A program made the position numbers and the translations under genes. From NCBI RefSeq assembly GCF_014931605.1, contig NZ_CP053382.1:2046001-2110000 (forward strand): a DNA stretch of 64,000 nt. The letters run 5' to 3'. The stretch's first letter is position 1. Each line of letters starts with the position of its first letter. The DNA is from Halomonas sp. MCCC 1A13316 (lineage in GTDB: Bacteria; Pseudomonadota; Gammaproteobacteria; Pseudomonadales; Halomonadaceae). Below the pieces are notes generated by a model that had not been told where the DNA came from, made no database searches, and saw only the letters and a list, made by a program, of their open reading frames with translations. Positions 18,657 through 29,947 of this stretch are shown here, piece by piece.

Positions 18657-20033
18657 TCAGTGGGTGGTAACCAGCATTACCACGCTGAGGGCGGCCGATA
18701 CCCACATGGCCGGCTTGATGTCGGAAATCTTGCCGGTGGCGAGCTTGATCAGCACGAAGCTGAGGAAGCCGAAGGCGATGCCCAGGGTGATCGAGTAGGT
18801 CAGCGGCATCAGAATGATCGCCAGGAACGCCGGGAAGGCCTGCTCGAAACGCGTCCAGTCGATCTTGCTGATCGGTGCCAGCATGAACAGCCCCACCAGC
18901 ACGAGGGCCGGTGCCGTGGCGATACCCGGCACCAGCGACAGCAGCGGTGAGAGGAACAGGAACGGCAGGAACAGGAAGGCGATGGTCACCGCCACCAGGC
19001 CGGTGCGGCCGCCCTGGGCCACGCCGGCACCGGATTCGATGAAGGTCTGCGCGGCACTGGTGCCGAGCGGGGCGGCAATCATCGAGGCAAAGGCGTCCAC
19101 GGTCATGGAGCGCTTGAGGTTGCGCGGGTTGCCGTTCTTGTCCTTGAGGTCCGCCGACTCCGAGAGCGCCATGAAGCACGACAGGGCATCGAAGAAGTTG
19201 GTGAACAGCATCACGAAGATGAACGGCAGGTAGGCGACCTTCAGCGCGCCCCAGATATCGACCTTCATCACGGCGCTGAAGTCCGGCCAGGCGGCCAGGC
19301 CGCTCCATTCCACCACGACATCGCCGCCCCACAGCCGTCCCATGGGCGTCGCCAGCAGCGTGGTCAGGGCGATGCCCAGGATCAGCGCACCGTTGAAGCG
19401 CATGATCACCATAATGGCGGTGGCCATCATGCCGATGAAGAAGGTGATCAGCGAAGCGTCCATGTTGCCGAGCGTGACCAGGGTGGCGTCGCTGCCGACG
19501 ATGAAACCGGCGTTCTTGAAGCCGATGAAGGTGATGAACAGGCCGATGCCGCAGGTGATGGCATAGCGCAGCGAAGGCGGAATGGCCTCGATGATCGCCT
19601 CGCGCACGTTGAACATGGCCAGGGTGGCGAACATCACCCCCGACCAGAACACGCAGCCTAGCGCCACCTCCCACGACAGCCCGGCGCCCAGCACTAAGGT
19701 ATAGGTGAACAGCGCGTTCATGCCCATACCCGGCGCCACCAGGATCGGGTTGCGGGCGTACAGGCCCATCGCCAGGCTGCTCATGAAGCTGATCAGTACC
19801 GTCGCCGAGAGAGCGGCGGAGAAGGGGATGCCGGCATCGGAGAGAATCGCCGGATTGACCACAATGATGTACATCGAGGCCAGGAAGGTGGCGATACCTG
19901 CCAGTATCTCTGTCTTGACGCTTGAGCCGCGCCGGCTCGCGCCGAAGTAGGTGTCCAGCCAGTTGCCTTGTCCCGAGGCCCTCGCGGTGGACTGGTCTTC
20001 TGCTCTATCGGCCAGGGAGGAGGTCGGTTCCAT
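18657..20033 (-). CDS. NCS2-family purine permease, AzgA/PurP-like
   Basis: A 458-residue inner-membrane proton symporter. After a hydrophilic N-terminus comes WLDTYFGASRRGSSVKTEIL, then about 14 helices with hallmark segments such as ILVAPGMGMNALFTYT and MIAAPLGTSAAQTFIESGAG, which define the AzgA-like cluster (adenine, guanine, hypoxanthine) rather than the uracil/xanthine cluster. It lies downstream of guaD-xdhCBA on the same strand but has its own 264-base upstream region with two RutR-type boxes, so it is probably a separate unit under the same regulator. The convergent neighbour is the adenine deaminase. Exact base preference (adenine versus guanine/hypoxanthine) cannot be read from the sequence. 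Confidence 0.92.
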   Translation of the reverse strand: MEPTSSLADRAEDQSTARASGQGNWLDTYFGASRRGSSVKTEILAGIATFLASMYIIVVNPAILSDAGIPFSAALSATVLISFMSSLAMGLYARNPILVAPGMGMNALFTYTLVLGAGLSWEVALGCVFWSGVMFATLAMFNVREAIIEAIPPSLRYAITCGIGLFITFIGFKNAGFIVGSDATLVTLGNMDASLITFFIGMMATAIMVIMRFNGALILGIALTTLLATPMGRLWGGDVVVEWSGLAAWPDFSAVMKVDIWGALKVAYLPFIFVMLFTNFFDALSCFMALSESADLKDKNGNPRNLKRSMTVDAFASMIAAPLGTSAAQTFIESGAGVAQGGRTGLVAVTIAFLFLPFLFLSPLLSLVPGIATAPALVLVGLFMLAPISKIDWTRFEQAFPAFLAIILMPLTYSITLGIAFGFLSFVLIKLATGKISDIKPAMWVSAALSVVMLVTTH

Positions 20034-20096
20034 AGCTTATGTCCATTGTTGTTGGAGATGTCGTCGAAGAAGCGTCGCAGGTGAATCATGACGTAT

Positions 20097-20112
20097 CTGA
20101 CCGTTTGGTCAG
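20097..20112. promoter_or_regulatory. RutR-type operator, purine permease promoter (proximal)
   Basis: CTGACCGTTTGGTCAG is a perfect 6+6 palindrome with a four-base centre. It matches the TGACC-N4-GGTCA core of the E. coli RutR consensus (TTGACCAnnTGGTCAA). It lies 64 bases upstream of the permease ATG. Confidence 0.75.
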
Positions 20113-20140
20113 GTGCGTTCGGATACAGCCTAGACGTTAT

Positions 20141-20156
20141 TTGACCGATTGGACAG
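20141..20156. promoter_or_regulatory. RutR-type operator, purine permease promoter (distal)
   Basis: TTGACCGATTGGACAG has the same spacing as the other boxes with one break in the right arm (GGACA instead of GGTCA). It sits 44 bases, about four helical turns, from the proximal box, which suggests cooperative binding of two dimers. Confidence 0.65.
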
Positions 20157-20297
20157 GTGTGTTGCGACCAAGGTCTTACGCCGGCCGTTCAATTTTTCTT
20201 CCAAGTTCTTCCTGTCCCACCATGGATGCAATGCATAAGCACCATGGCCGCCTCGAAACGAGACGGCTTGGGTTCGAAAAGGTGCGGGGGCGGGCTG

Positions 20298-21611
20298 TCA
20301 GCGCCGGTGCTGGCAGCATCCGCTGGTCCAGGTTTCCAGTATGCTGCGGTCGTCGCCCAGCATCATCAGGGCGAACAGCCGCTCGCCGAGGGTTGTGCAA
20401 CGGGCATGGCGGCGTGCCAGCAGCGGCGAGCCGTCGGGATCGATCACGACGAAGTCTGCCTCCATGCCGGGGGCGAAGCGGCCGATTTTTCCATTCAGCG
20501 ATAGTGCCTTGGCGTTGCCCAAGGTGAGGCCGTAGAGGCCTTGCCAGGCGGTCAGCGGCTGGCCGCGCAACTGGCCCACCTGATAGGCGGCCTTGAGTGT
20601 GGCGAGGCCGGAGAGGTCGGTGCCGCCGCCCACATCGCTGGCGTAGGTGATGTTGAGGCCGACGTCTCGCGCCGCCAGGCGGTCGAACAGGCCGCTGCCG
20701 AGGAACATGTTGGAGCTGGGGCAGAAGGCCAGGTTGGCGCCGCGATCGGCGAGCCGTGTGCGCATGTCCTGGTCGAGGTGGATGCCGTGGGCAAAGGTGC
20801 TGCGCGGCCCGACCAGGCCGGACTGCTCGTAGACTTCGAGATAGTCGCGACTCTCGGGGAACAGCTCGGCGACCCAGTCGAGCTCGCCGGGGTTCTCGGA
20901 AAGGTGGGTCTGCAGCCACAGGCTCTCGTCGTTGCGCAGCAGGCCGCCGGTAGCGTCGAGCTGCTCGCGGGTGGAGGTCGGCGCGAAGCGCGGGGTCAGG
21001 CTGTAGCCGAGGCGGGCAGTACCGTGCCAATCACTGATGAGCAGTTCGGTGTCGCGAATACCGCCGTAGGTGTCGTCGCACAGCGCCTCGGGGGCATTGC
21101 GGTCCATCAGCACCTTGCCGGCCAGCATGCGCAAGTCGCGCTCGCAGCAGGCCGAAAAGAACGCTTCCACCGAGGTGGGGTGGCTGGAGCAGAACACCTG
21201 GGCGGTGGTGGTGCCGACCCGCAGCATCTCGTCGAGGAAGGCGTTGGAGATGACATCAGCGCGTTCGCGCTGGGCGAAACTGCACTCCTCGGGGAAGGTG
21301 TACTCGTTCAGCCAGTCGAGCAGCTGACGCCCGTAGGAGGCCATGATCTCCAGTTGCACGTAGTGCACGTGGCTGTCGATGAAGCCGGGCATCACCAGCT
21401 TGCCGCGATGATCCACCGTCTCGATGCCCTCGGGCAGTCGCGGTGCCATCGTCGCGTAGTCGTCGATGGCCTTGATGCGGCCGTTCTCCAGCCACAGCGC
21501 GCCGTCGGCGTAGTGACGCATGCTGCCTTCGGCGGGCTTGTCGCCCTCGCCGGGGTCGGCATCGAAGCTCAGCAGTTCGGCGCGTATTACGCGGGAGTCG
21601 TTGTTCGTCAT
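20298..21611 (-). CDS. guaD: Guanine deaminase
   Basis: A 437-residue cytoplasmic amidohydrolase converting guanine to xanthine plus ammonia. Zinc ligands and active-site segments are visible: PGFIDSHVHYVQ (HxH), the His of THLSENPGE, HGIHLD and the Asp of YASDVGGGTD; PSSNMFLGSGLF is also typical of GuaD. The frame runs further upstream without a stop, but the homologous sequence begins at MTNNDSRV (ATG at 21611). It follows xdhC after 53 bases and closes the xdhA-xdhB-xdhC-guaD operon, supplying xanthine to the dehydrogenase encoded upstream. Confidence 0.93.
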   Translation of the reverse strand: MTNNDSRVIRAELLSFDADPGEGDKPAEGSMRHYADGALWLENGRIKAIDDYATMAPRLPEGIETVDHRGKLVMPGFIDSHVHYVQLEIMASYGRQLLDWLNEYTFPEECSFAQRERADVISNAFLDEMLRVGTTTAQVFCSSHPTSVEAFFSACCERDLRMLAGKVLMDRNAPEALCDDTYGGIRDTELLISDWHGTARLGYSLTPRFAPTSTREQLDATGGLLRNDESLWLQTHLSENPGELDWVAELFPESRDYLEVYEQSGLVGPRSTFAHGIHLDQDMRTRLADRGANLAFCPSSNMFLGSGLFDRLAARDVGLNITYASDVGGGTDLSGLATLKAAYQVGQLRGQPLTAWQGLYGLTLGNAKALSLNGKIGRFAPGMEADFVVIDPDGSPLLARRHARCTTLGERLFALMMLGDDRSILETWTSGCCQHRR

Positions 21612-21664
21612 GTTGGGGGCTCTAGCCAGTGTCGTGGTACAGGTTATTTGTCGGGGCTGAAGGT

Positions 21665-22513
21665 CTAGAACAGGGCGCGCAGCTCTGCCGGCTCCAGGCC
21701 GCGCTGATCGGGCCGCTCGGCAGTGCCCGCCAGCGGCAACAGCTCGGCCATGGCGGCAATGGCGATGGCATAGGGCGTCTTGTCGCCGCCGGTGCCGCCG
21801 CAAGCCGTGCCGATGGGGCAGCGCACCGTGGCAAGTGCCGCCTCGTCGTGTCCGGCGTCGGTGAGCCGCGAGCGGAAGCTGGCCCACTTGCTCTTCGAGC
21901 CGATCAGGCCGATGGAGGCCATGTCGCCGCGCTGGAGCAGGGCGTCGACGAGTACGCGATCCTCGGCATGGTCGTGGGTCAGCACCAGCGCATGGCTGCC
22001 GGCCGGCAGTGCCGCAACCGCGGCTTGCGGGTCGGCGGCGTGGCGGCAGTCCAGCCGTGGCTGATCCGCGGCCCAGGCCGGGAAGGCGCCTTCGCGGCTG
22101 TCGTGCCACAGCACCCGCCAGGGTAACGGGGCGGCCAGGCGTACCAGCTCGGTGCCGACATGGCCGGCACCGAAGAGGGCCAGCGTCGCCGCGCTGCCGT
22201 GGAATATTTCCAGCAGCACGTTGACGAAGCCGCCGCAGCATTGGCCGCTGCGCCCACCCAGGGCAAAGGCCTCGAGGCTCATGCCGCTCTCGCCGTGGGC
22301 CAGCTTTTCCCGCGCCGCATCGATCACCTGGAACTCGAAGGTGCCGCCGCCGAGGGTGTCGCACACGGTATCTTCGGTGATCACCATGCGCGCGCCGGGC
22401 TCACGGGGCGTGGAGCCGGCGCTCGTTACCACGGTAGCGAGGGCATGGGGCAGCCCCTCGCTCTGCAGCCGATGCAGCGCCTCGTGCCAGGCCTGCGGGC
22501 GCGGCGCGTTCAT
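21665..22513 (-). CDS. xdhC: Xanthine dehydrogenase accessory protein XdhC
   Basis: A 282-residue chaperone that binds the molybdenum cofactor, helps its sulfuration and inserts it into XdhB. It has the XdhC/CoxI N-terminal region (LPHALATVVTSAGSTPREPGA, with GGGTFEFQVID) and the C-terminal Rossmann-like XdhC_C domain (LALFGAGHVGTELVRLAAPL, then GLIGSKSKWASFRSRL and CPIGTACGG). Its ATG overlaps the xdhB stop by one base (TGATG), so translation is coupled. Confidence 0.95.
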   Translation of the reverse strand: MNAPRPQAWHEALHRLQSEGLPHALATVVTSAGSTPREPGARMVITEDTVCDTLGGGTFEFQVIDAAREKLAHGESGMSLEAFALGGRSGQCCGGFVNVLLEIFHGSAATLALFGAGHVGTELVRLAAPLPWRVLWHDSREGAFPAWAADQPRLDCRHAADPQAAVAALPAGSHALVLTHDHAEDRVLVDALLQRGDMASIGLIGSKSKWASFRSRLTDAGHDEAALATVRCPIGTACGGTGGDKTPYAIAIAAMAELLPLAGTAERPDQRGLEPAELRALF

Positions 22514-24985
22514 CACACCGCTCCCTGCGCGGTGTCATAGCGGCTGCGCAGGGCCTCGGCGGCCATCAGCACCCGTTCCGGCGTGGCCGGGGTGTCGAGC
22601 CTCGGCGCTTCGGCGTAGTCGGTCAGGCTCGCCAGGGCGTCGCGCAGCGCCGACCACACCGCCATGCCGAGCATGAAGGGCGGCTCGCCCACGGCCTTGG
22701 AGCGGTAGATGCTGGCCATGGAGTTGGGGTGGCCCTCCATCAGCCTGACATTGAACACCGGCGGCAGGTCGCCGTAGGTGGGGATCTTGTAGGTGGCCGG
22801 GCCGTCAGAGATCAAGCGGCCGGCATCGTTCCACTTGAGCTCTTCGCTGGTCATCCAGCCCATGCCCTGAATGAAGCCGCCTTCCACCTGACCGAGGTCG
22901 ATGGCCGGGTTCAGCGAGTCGCCCACGTCGTGCAGGATATCGACCCGGTCGACCTGGTACTCGCCGGTCAGGGTATCGACGCTGACTTCCGCCACGGCGG
23001 CGCCGTAGGCGTAGTAGTAGAAAGGGCGGCCCTGGCCGACGTTGCGGTCGTAATGAATCAGCGGCGTGGCGTAGAAGCCCTTCTCGGAGAGCGAGATGCG
23101 GTTCAGGTAAGCGGATTGCACCAGCTCGCCCCAGGGGATGCGACGCTCGCTTTCGCCGTAACCGGCGACGAGATGGCCGGCTTCCAGGCGCATGTCCTCG
23201 CGGTCGAGCCCCTGGTCCTGGTAGAGATGCTCATGGGCGAAGTCGAACAGGCGCTCCTTGAGCTTCATGCAGGCGTCACGCGCGGCCTGGCCGTTGAGGT
23301 CGGCGCCGCTGGAGGCGGCGGTGGGCGAGGTGTTGGGCACCTTGTCGGTACGCGTGGCGGTGATGCGCACCTCGTCGGTATCGAGCCCCAGCTCGCGGGC
23401 CACCACCTGGCAGATCTTGGTGTGCAGGCCCTGGCCCATCTCGGTGCCGCCGTGGTTGATCATTACGCTGCCGTCGGTGTAGACGTGCAGCAGCGCACCG
23501 GCCTGGTTGAGGTGTTTGGCGGTAAAAGAGATGCCGAACTTCACCGGCGTCAGTGCCAGGCCGCGCTTGACGATCGGGCTCTCGGCGTTGAACTCGGTGA
23601 TGGCGCGGCGCCGTTCCCAGTAGTCGCTGCTGGTCTCGAGCTGCTCGACCAGCTCCTTGAGCAGGGCGATCTGGTCCACCTGTTGGCCGTAGTGGGTCAT
23701 CTGGCGGCCGGGGCGGTAGAAGTTGCGCTTGCGCACCGTCAGAGGGTCCTCGCCGATGCGCCGGGCGATATCGTCCATCGCCGCCTCGATCACCATCATG
23801 CCCTGGGGGCCGCCGAAGCCGCGGAAGGCGGTATTCGACGCGGTGTGGGTGCGTGCGCGATGGCCCGTCACGCGTGCCTCGCCCAGCGAATAGGCGTTGT
23901 CGCTATGGAACATGGCGCGGTCGACGATGGCGTCGGAGAGGTCGGGTGAGTAGCCGCAGTCGCCGATCACGGTGATCTCGCCGCCCTGGATCACGCCCTG
24001 GTCGTCCACGCCCAGCCGGTAGCGGTTGTGGAATGGGTGACGCTTGCCGGTCACGCGCATGTCGTCGGCCCGGGGCAGGCGGACGCGGGTGGTGCGGCCG
24101 GTACGCCGTGCGATCAGCGCGGCGATGCAGGCCCAGGGCGAGGCCTGGGTCTCCTTGCCGCCGAAGCCGCCGCCCATGCGGCGTACCTCCACGGTCACGG
24201 CATGGAACGGAATGCCCAGCACCTCGGCGACCAGCTTCTGGGTCTCGCTGGGGTGCTGGTTCGAGGTGTGGACGATCACACCCTCGTCCTCGGTGGGTTG
24301 CACCAGGCAGGCCTGGCCTTCCAGGTAAAAGTGCTCCTGGCCGCCGACGAACTGCTCGGCTTCTACTACGTGGGGGGCATTGGCCAGCGCCTGCTCCCAA
24401 TCGCCGCTCTGCTGCACGTGGGTGGGGCGCACGAACTCGCCGCGCTCGGCGGCGGCGACCGGGTCGAGGCAGGACGTCTGCTCGTCGATTTCCACTACGG
24501 CAGCCTGCACCGCTTCGCGCGCGGCACGGTGGCTCTCGGCGGCCACGGCGAATATCACCTGGCCGACGTAGCTGATCTCCTCCTCGACGAAGATGGGGTC
24601 GCCGGGAAAGACGGGGCCGATGTCGGTATGGCCCGGTACGTCATGGAAGCCGATGACGTCGACCACGCCCGGCATCGTGCATACTTTGTCCAGGTCGAGC
24701 CGCGTCAGGCGGCCGTGGGCAACGGGCGAGAGGCCCAGCGCCACGTGCAGGGTATCGGCTGGCGCCTTGAGGTCGTCGATGTAGGCAGCACGGCCGGTCA
24801 CGTGCTTGATCGCGCTCTCGTGGGCCTGGGCATGCGGATGGGGAGGCGCCTGGACGGTATCCCGCGCCAAGGGGCTCGAGCCCTTGATACGTCCGTCGAG
24901 CTCGTGGCGGGCAGTTTCCGACTCCGCGCTCACGTCGGGAGTGGAGTTCACTGGCGCGGCTTCGGGCGCCTTAGAACGTGAAAGC

Positions 24986-25002
<17 letters not shown>
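22513..25002 (-). CDS. xdhB: Xanthine dehydrogenase molybdopterin-binding subunit
   Basis: The 829-residue large subunit that hydroxylates hypoxanthine and xanthine to urate. Characteristic segments: RMGGGFGGKETQ, TAFRGFGGPQGM, the GTEMGQGLHTKICQV cofactor region, and KAVGEPPFMLG holding the catalytic glutamate. The fold starts at about residue 63 (ESAIKHVTGRAAYIDDL). The first 60 residues are a hydrophilic extension not usual in short bacterial XdhB proteins, which run to about 780 residues. An in-frame later start cannot be ruled out, but ATG at 25002 overlaps xdhA by 17 bases, a common arrangement. Second gene of xdhABC-guaD. Confidence 0.95.
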
Positions 25003-26449
<1,447 letters not shown>

Positions 26450-26530
26450 CGCCTTGTCTCTTGTTGACGTTGTGATAGCTGACCGGTCGCCATGCAACGA
26501 GAGGTCGCTGCTCGACCTTATCGCTACGAG

Positions 26531-26546
26531 TTGACCAAATGGTCAG
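26531..26546. promoter_or_regulatory. RutR-type operator between xdhA and the TetR regulator
   Basis: TTGACCAAATGGTCAG matches the published E. coli RutR consensus TTGACCAnnTGGTCAA at every defined position except the last. It lies in the 281-base divergent intergenic region, 82 bases before xdhA and 185 bases before the regulator, so it could control both. Confidence 0.8.
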
Positions 26547-26730
26547 GATGATCTCAGCATGGGCCAGAATGTCGCACTTTGCAAGCGCCATATGGCGATA
26601 AGGGCACATGGCAGTGGCCGTGTCGTCCTCATGCCACTCGATGCGCCGCCGATGGTCTCATTTGCAGGAACCGCTGCGGTGGGGCACTCTTCTTGCTTTC
26701 CACCATCATTCACAGGGCAGGGGCCTGTCG

Positions 26731-27405
26731 ATGACCGACATGACCGAAACCGAGACCTTGCAGCCTGCACGGCAGAGTGGCGAGAGCAATGGCGCCACTC
26801 GCGAGCGCAACGAGCGTGAGATTCTCGAAGCCGCCGAGCGGGTCTTCGCCCAGTACGGCTATCGCGGCGCCAGCGTTCAGGCCATCGCCGAGCAGGCGGG
26901 GCTGCCCAAGTCCAACGTGCTCTATTACATGGGCAACAAGCGTGGCCTCTACGTGCGCCTGCTCGAGCGCATGATGGCGCGCTGGAACGCCCTGCTCGAT
27001 GACATCAGCGTGGAGGACGATCCGGCCGACGTGCTCGAGGCGTTCATCCGCAGCAAGATGCAGCTTTCCCGTCGCCACCCCGAGGGCTCACGGCTGTTCG
27101 CGGCCGAGATCCTGGGTGGCGCTCCCTTCCTGCAGGAGTATCTGCGCGGCGAGTTGCGCGAATGGGTGCAGACCCGGGCCAGGGTCTTCGAACAGTGGGA
27201 AGAGCGGGGCTTGATGGACCCGGTCGACCCGGTATGGCTGATTTTCCTGATCTGGTCGGCCACGCAGCACTACGCCGACTTCGAGGCCCAGGTGCTGGGC
27301 ATCACCGGCAAGGATGAGATTTCGGACGATGACGTGGAGCGGATCACCCAATTCCTGACCCAGGTGATTCTCAAGGGATGCGGTGTGCAATCACGGAAAA
27401 ACTAG
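26731..27405 (+). CDS. TetR-family regulator, RutR-like
   Basis: A 224-residue one-component regulator. The N-terminal TetR helix-turn-helix covers about residues 28-75 (ILEAAERVFAQYGYRGASVQ, then LPKSNVLYYMGNKRGLY). The C-terminal half matches the YcdC/RutR ligand-binding domain, with SRRHPEGSRLFAAEILGGAP, PVDPVWLIFLIWSATQHYAD and FEAQVLGITG. The ATG at 26731 follows AGGGG. It is divergent from xdhABC-guaD. E. coli RutR senses uracil/thymine and also touches purine genes; here all visible boxes sit at purine genes, so the regulator probably controls purine breakdown. The effector is unknown. Confidence 0.88.
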   Translation: MTDMTETETLQPARQSGESNGATRERNEREILEAAERVFAQYGYRGASVQAIAEQAGLPKSNVLYYMGNKRGLYVRLLERMMARWNALLDDISVEDDPADVLEAFIRSKMQLSRRHPEGSRLFAAEILGGAPFLQEYLRGELREWVQTRARVFEQWEERGLMDPVDPVWLIFLIWSATQHYADFEAQVLGITGKDEISDDDVERITQFLTQVILKGCGVQSRKN

Positions 27406-27480
27406 CCATCGTTCTGTTTTCACCAAGAAGGCTTCAGGGCCTCCTTGGCCCTGCATGTTACGTTACTATATGACCTTGCC

Positions 27481-29934
27481 ATGAACATGGCGACACTGCC
27501 CATCGAATCCCGCCTGGACGAGCTTCGTGGCGCCATGTCGCGACACACTCGTGCTCTGCTGGTGGCCGCGCCGGGGGCGGGCAAGACCACGCGTGTACCG
27601 CTGGTGTTGCTCGACGAGGCGTGGTGTCGCGAGGGGCGACTGCTGCTGCTGGAGCCTCGGCGCGTGGCTGCACGGCTGGCGGCGGGCTACATGGCGGAGA
27701 GCTTGGGCGAGCGAGTGGGGCAGACGGTGGGCTACCGCATGCGCGGCGAGAGCCGGGTGGGGCCGGACACGCGGCTCGAGGTGGTGACCCAGGGCGTGCT
27801 CACGCGGATGCTGCAGGAGGACCCGTTGCTCGACGGCGTGGCCGGCATCGTCTTCGACGAATTCCACGAGCGCAGCCTGGAGGCCGACCTGGGCCTGGCG
27901 CTGACGCTGGATGTCCAGTCGGTACGCGATGACCTGCGCCTGCTGGTGATGTCGGCGACTCTCGACGTCGAGGCGCTGCTTGGTGTGCTGGGCAGCGGCA
28001 CGCCGCTGATCGAAAGCCATGGGCGCAGCTTCCCCGCGGCCACCCGCTATCGTGCGCTCAGTTCCTCTCACTCTTCACGCGATGAAACGGCGCGGCAGCA
28101 GGCCACGGCGGTGCTGGATGCGCTTGGCCAGGCCGACGGCGATGCGCTGGTGTTCCTGCCCGGTGTTGCGGAAATTCTTCGCCTGGCGCGCGAGCTGACG
28201 AACCGTCAGCCCGCGCTTGCGGTGCGCGAGCTGCATGGCCGGCTGCCGCTGGAAGTGCAGCGAAATGCGCTGCGACCCGAAGCCGATGGAAGCCGGCGCG
28301 TGGTGCTGGCCACCGCCATTGCCGAATCGAGCGTCACCGTCGATGGCGTGCGTATCGTCGTCGATGCCGGCCAGGAGCGGGTGCCGGTGTTTCAACCTCG
28401 CAGCGGCCTCACTCGTCTTGAAACCCGTCGTGTCAACCGTGCCAGCGCCGACCAGCGCCGGGGGCGTGCCGGTCGTCAGGGGCCGGGGCTGTGCCTGCGT
28501 CTATGGGCCGAGGAGCAGCCGCTCGTGCCTCACGGCGAGCCCGAAATACTACAAGCCGACCTCGCTCCGCTGGCCTTCGAACTGGCCCGCTGGGGCATCG
28601 TCGAGCCAGACGCGCTGGCCTGGGTAACGCCGCCGCCTGCCGGCGCCCTGGCAGCGGGGCGTGGATTGCTTCAGCGGCTCGGCGTGCTGGATGAAGTCTA
28701 TCTGCTCACCGAGATGGGGCGTGCTTGCGTCCGTTGGCCCACCCACCCACGGCTGGCGGTGATGTTGGAGCGGGCCGGCGAGCTCGCTGCTCGGCCGCTG
28801 GCCTGTACCTTGGTAGCACTGCTGGAAGGTCGCGAACTCGATGCCGAGCAGGACCTGGAGCGCGTGCTTCGTGTCTGCTTGGCGGATCCCGCCAGCCATC
28901 GCCAGTGGCAGCGCGAGGCCCAGCGGCTGGCCCGCCTTGCCGGCGTGCGCTTGGACGTGGGCAGCCTGGCCCCGCTAGGCGAATTGTTGGCATTGGCCTA
29001 TCCCGAGCGAATTGCGCAGCGCCTCGAACCGGGGCGTTTCCGCCTGGCTTCCGGCGGCTTGGCCACGCTGCCCGAAACGCATCCGCTGGCCCACGCCGAA
29101 TTGCTGGTGGCTGCCGAGCTCGATGGGCAGGCCCGCGGCGCAAAGATATACCGCGGTGCGGCGATTTCTCGCGAGCGCCTCGAGGCGCTGTTTGCCGAGG
29201 CGAGAGAGTGGCGGGCGAGCCTCGAGTGGTCGGAAGAGCAGGGCCGCCTGGTGGGGGATCAGGTGCGCGGCGTGGGCGCGGTAGTGCTCGAACGCAAGGT
29301 GATGCAGTCACTGCCGCCGGAGGCGGTGCGCGAGGCACTGCTCGAGGCCCTGCGCCGCCGTGGAGAGTTGCCCTTCGACGAGAATGCCGTGCAGTTGCGC
29401 GGTAGGGTCGAGCTGCTGAGTCAAACGTTCGGCGACGCCTGGCCCGACTGGTCGATGCCGGCGCTGCTGGATACGCTCGAGACATGGCTGGGGCCGCATC
29501 TCGACGGTATAAGAGGCCTCGACGCGGTGGCACGGCTGCCGCTGGGCCGCCTGCTGCTCGACTGCCTCGAGTGGCCGCTGCGCACCCGGCTCGAGGATCT
29601 TGCCCCGGAGCGTCTCGAGGTGCCCAGCGGTTCGCGGTTGCGCGTCGACTATGCGCCGTGTCTCGAAGGCAGGCCGCCAGTTCTGGCGGTGAAGCTGCAG
29701 GAGGTATTCGGCTGGCAATCCTCGCCCCGCATCGCCGACGGCCGGGTCGGGATACTGCTGCATCTGCTGTCGCCGGCCCGGCGACCGTTGCAGGTCACCG
29801 GGGACCTGGCGAGCTTCTGGGCCAACGGCTACCCCGAGGTACGCCGCGAAATTCGCGGCCGTTATCCCAAGCATCCCTGGCCGGAAGATCCCTTGGCCGC
29901 CGAGGCCACGGCACGGACCAAGCGCCGCTCGTGA
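27481..29934 (+). CDS. hrpB: ATP-dependent helicase HrpB
   Basis: A DEAH-type (DExH) helicase of 817 residues. It begins NMATLPIESRLDELR, then Walker A AAPGAGKTT, EPRRVAARLAA, the DEFH box in IVFDEFHERSLEADLGLAL, the SAT motif (VMSATLDVEAL), and in RecA2 the segments ATAIAESSVTVDGV and QRRGRAGRQGPG. The C-terminal part is the helicase-associated domain plus the HrpB C-terminal domain (DYAPCLEGRPPVLAVKLQEV). ATG at 27481 (or 27487) is preferred over an upstream start at 27445 that adds unrelated residues. The role of HrpB is poorly defined. Convergent with the ATPase gene, with only 13 bases between stops. Confidence 0.93.
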   Translation: MNMATLPIESRLDELRGAMSRHTRALLVAAPGAGKTTRVPLVLLDEAWCREGRLLLLEPRRVAARLAAGYMAESLGERVGQTVGYRMRGESRVGPDTRLEVVTQGVLTRMLQEDPLLDGVAGIVFDEFHERSLEADLGLALTLDVQSVRDDLRLLVMSATLDVEALLGVLGSGTPLIESHGRSFPAATRYRALSSSHSSRDETARQQATAVLDALGQADGDALVFLPGVAEILRLARELTNRQPALAVRELHGRLPLEVQRNALRPEADGSRRVVLATAIAESSVTVDGVRIVVDAGQERVPVFQPRSGLTRLETRRVNRASADQRRGRAGRQGPGLCLRLWAEEQPLVPHGEPEILQADLAPLAFELARWGIVEPDALAWVTPPPAGALAAGRGLLQRLGVLDEVYLLTEMGRACVRWPTHPRLAVMLERAGELAARPLACTLVALLEGRELDAEQDLERVLRVCLADPASHRQWQREAQRLARLAGVRLDVGSLAPLGELLALAYPERIAQRLEPGRFRLASGGLATLPETHPLAHAELLVAAELDGQARGAKIYRGAAISRERLEALFAEAREWRASLEWSEEQGRLVGDQVRGVGAVVLERKVMQSLPPEAVREALLEALRRRGELPFDENAVQLRGRVELLSQTFGDAWPDWSMPALLDTLETWLGPHLDGIRGLDAVARLPLGRLLLDCLEWPLRTRLEDLAPERLEVPSGSRLRVDYAPCLEGRPPVLAVKLQEVFGWQSSPRIADGRVGILLHLLSPARRPLQVTGDLASFWANGYPEVRREIRGRYPKHPWPEDPLAAEATARTKRRS

Positions 29935-29947
29935 TGGTAGCGTAATT

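Noticed and set aside
20298..22364. A longer guanine deaminase frame extending through xdhC
   Set aside because: The extra 250 residues are the out-of-frame shadow of xdhC with Arg/Pro-rich composition. Homology to GuaD begins at the ATG at 21611.
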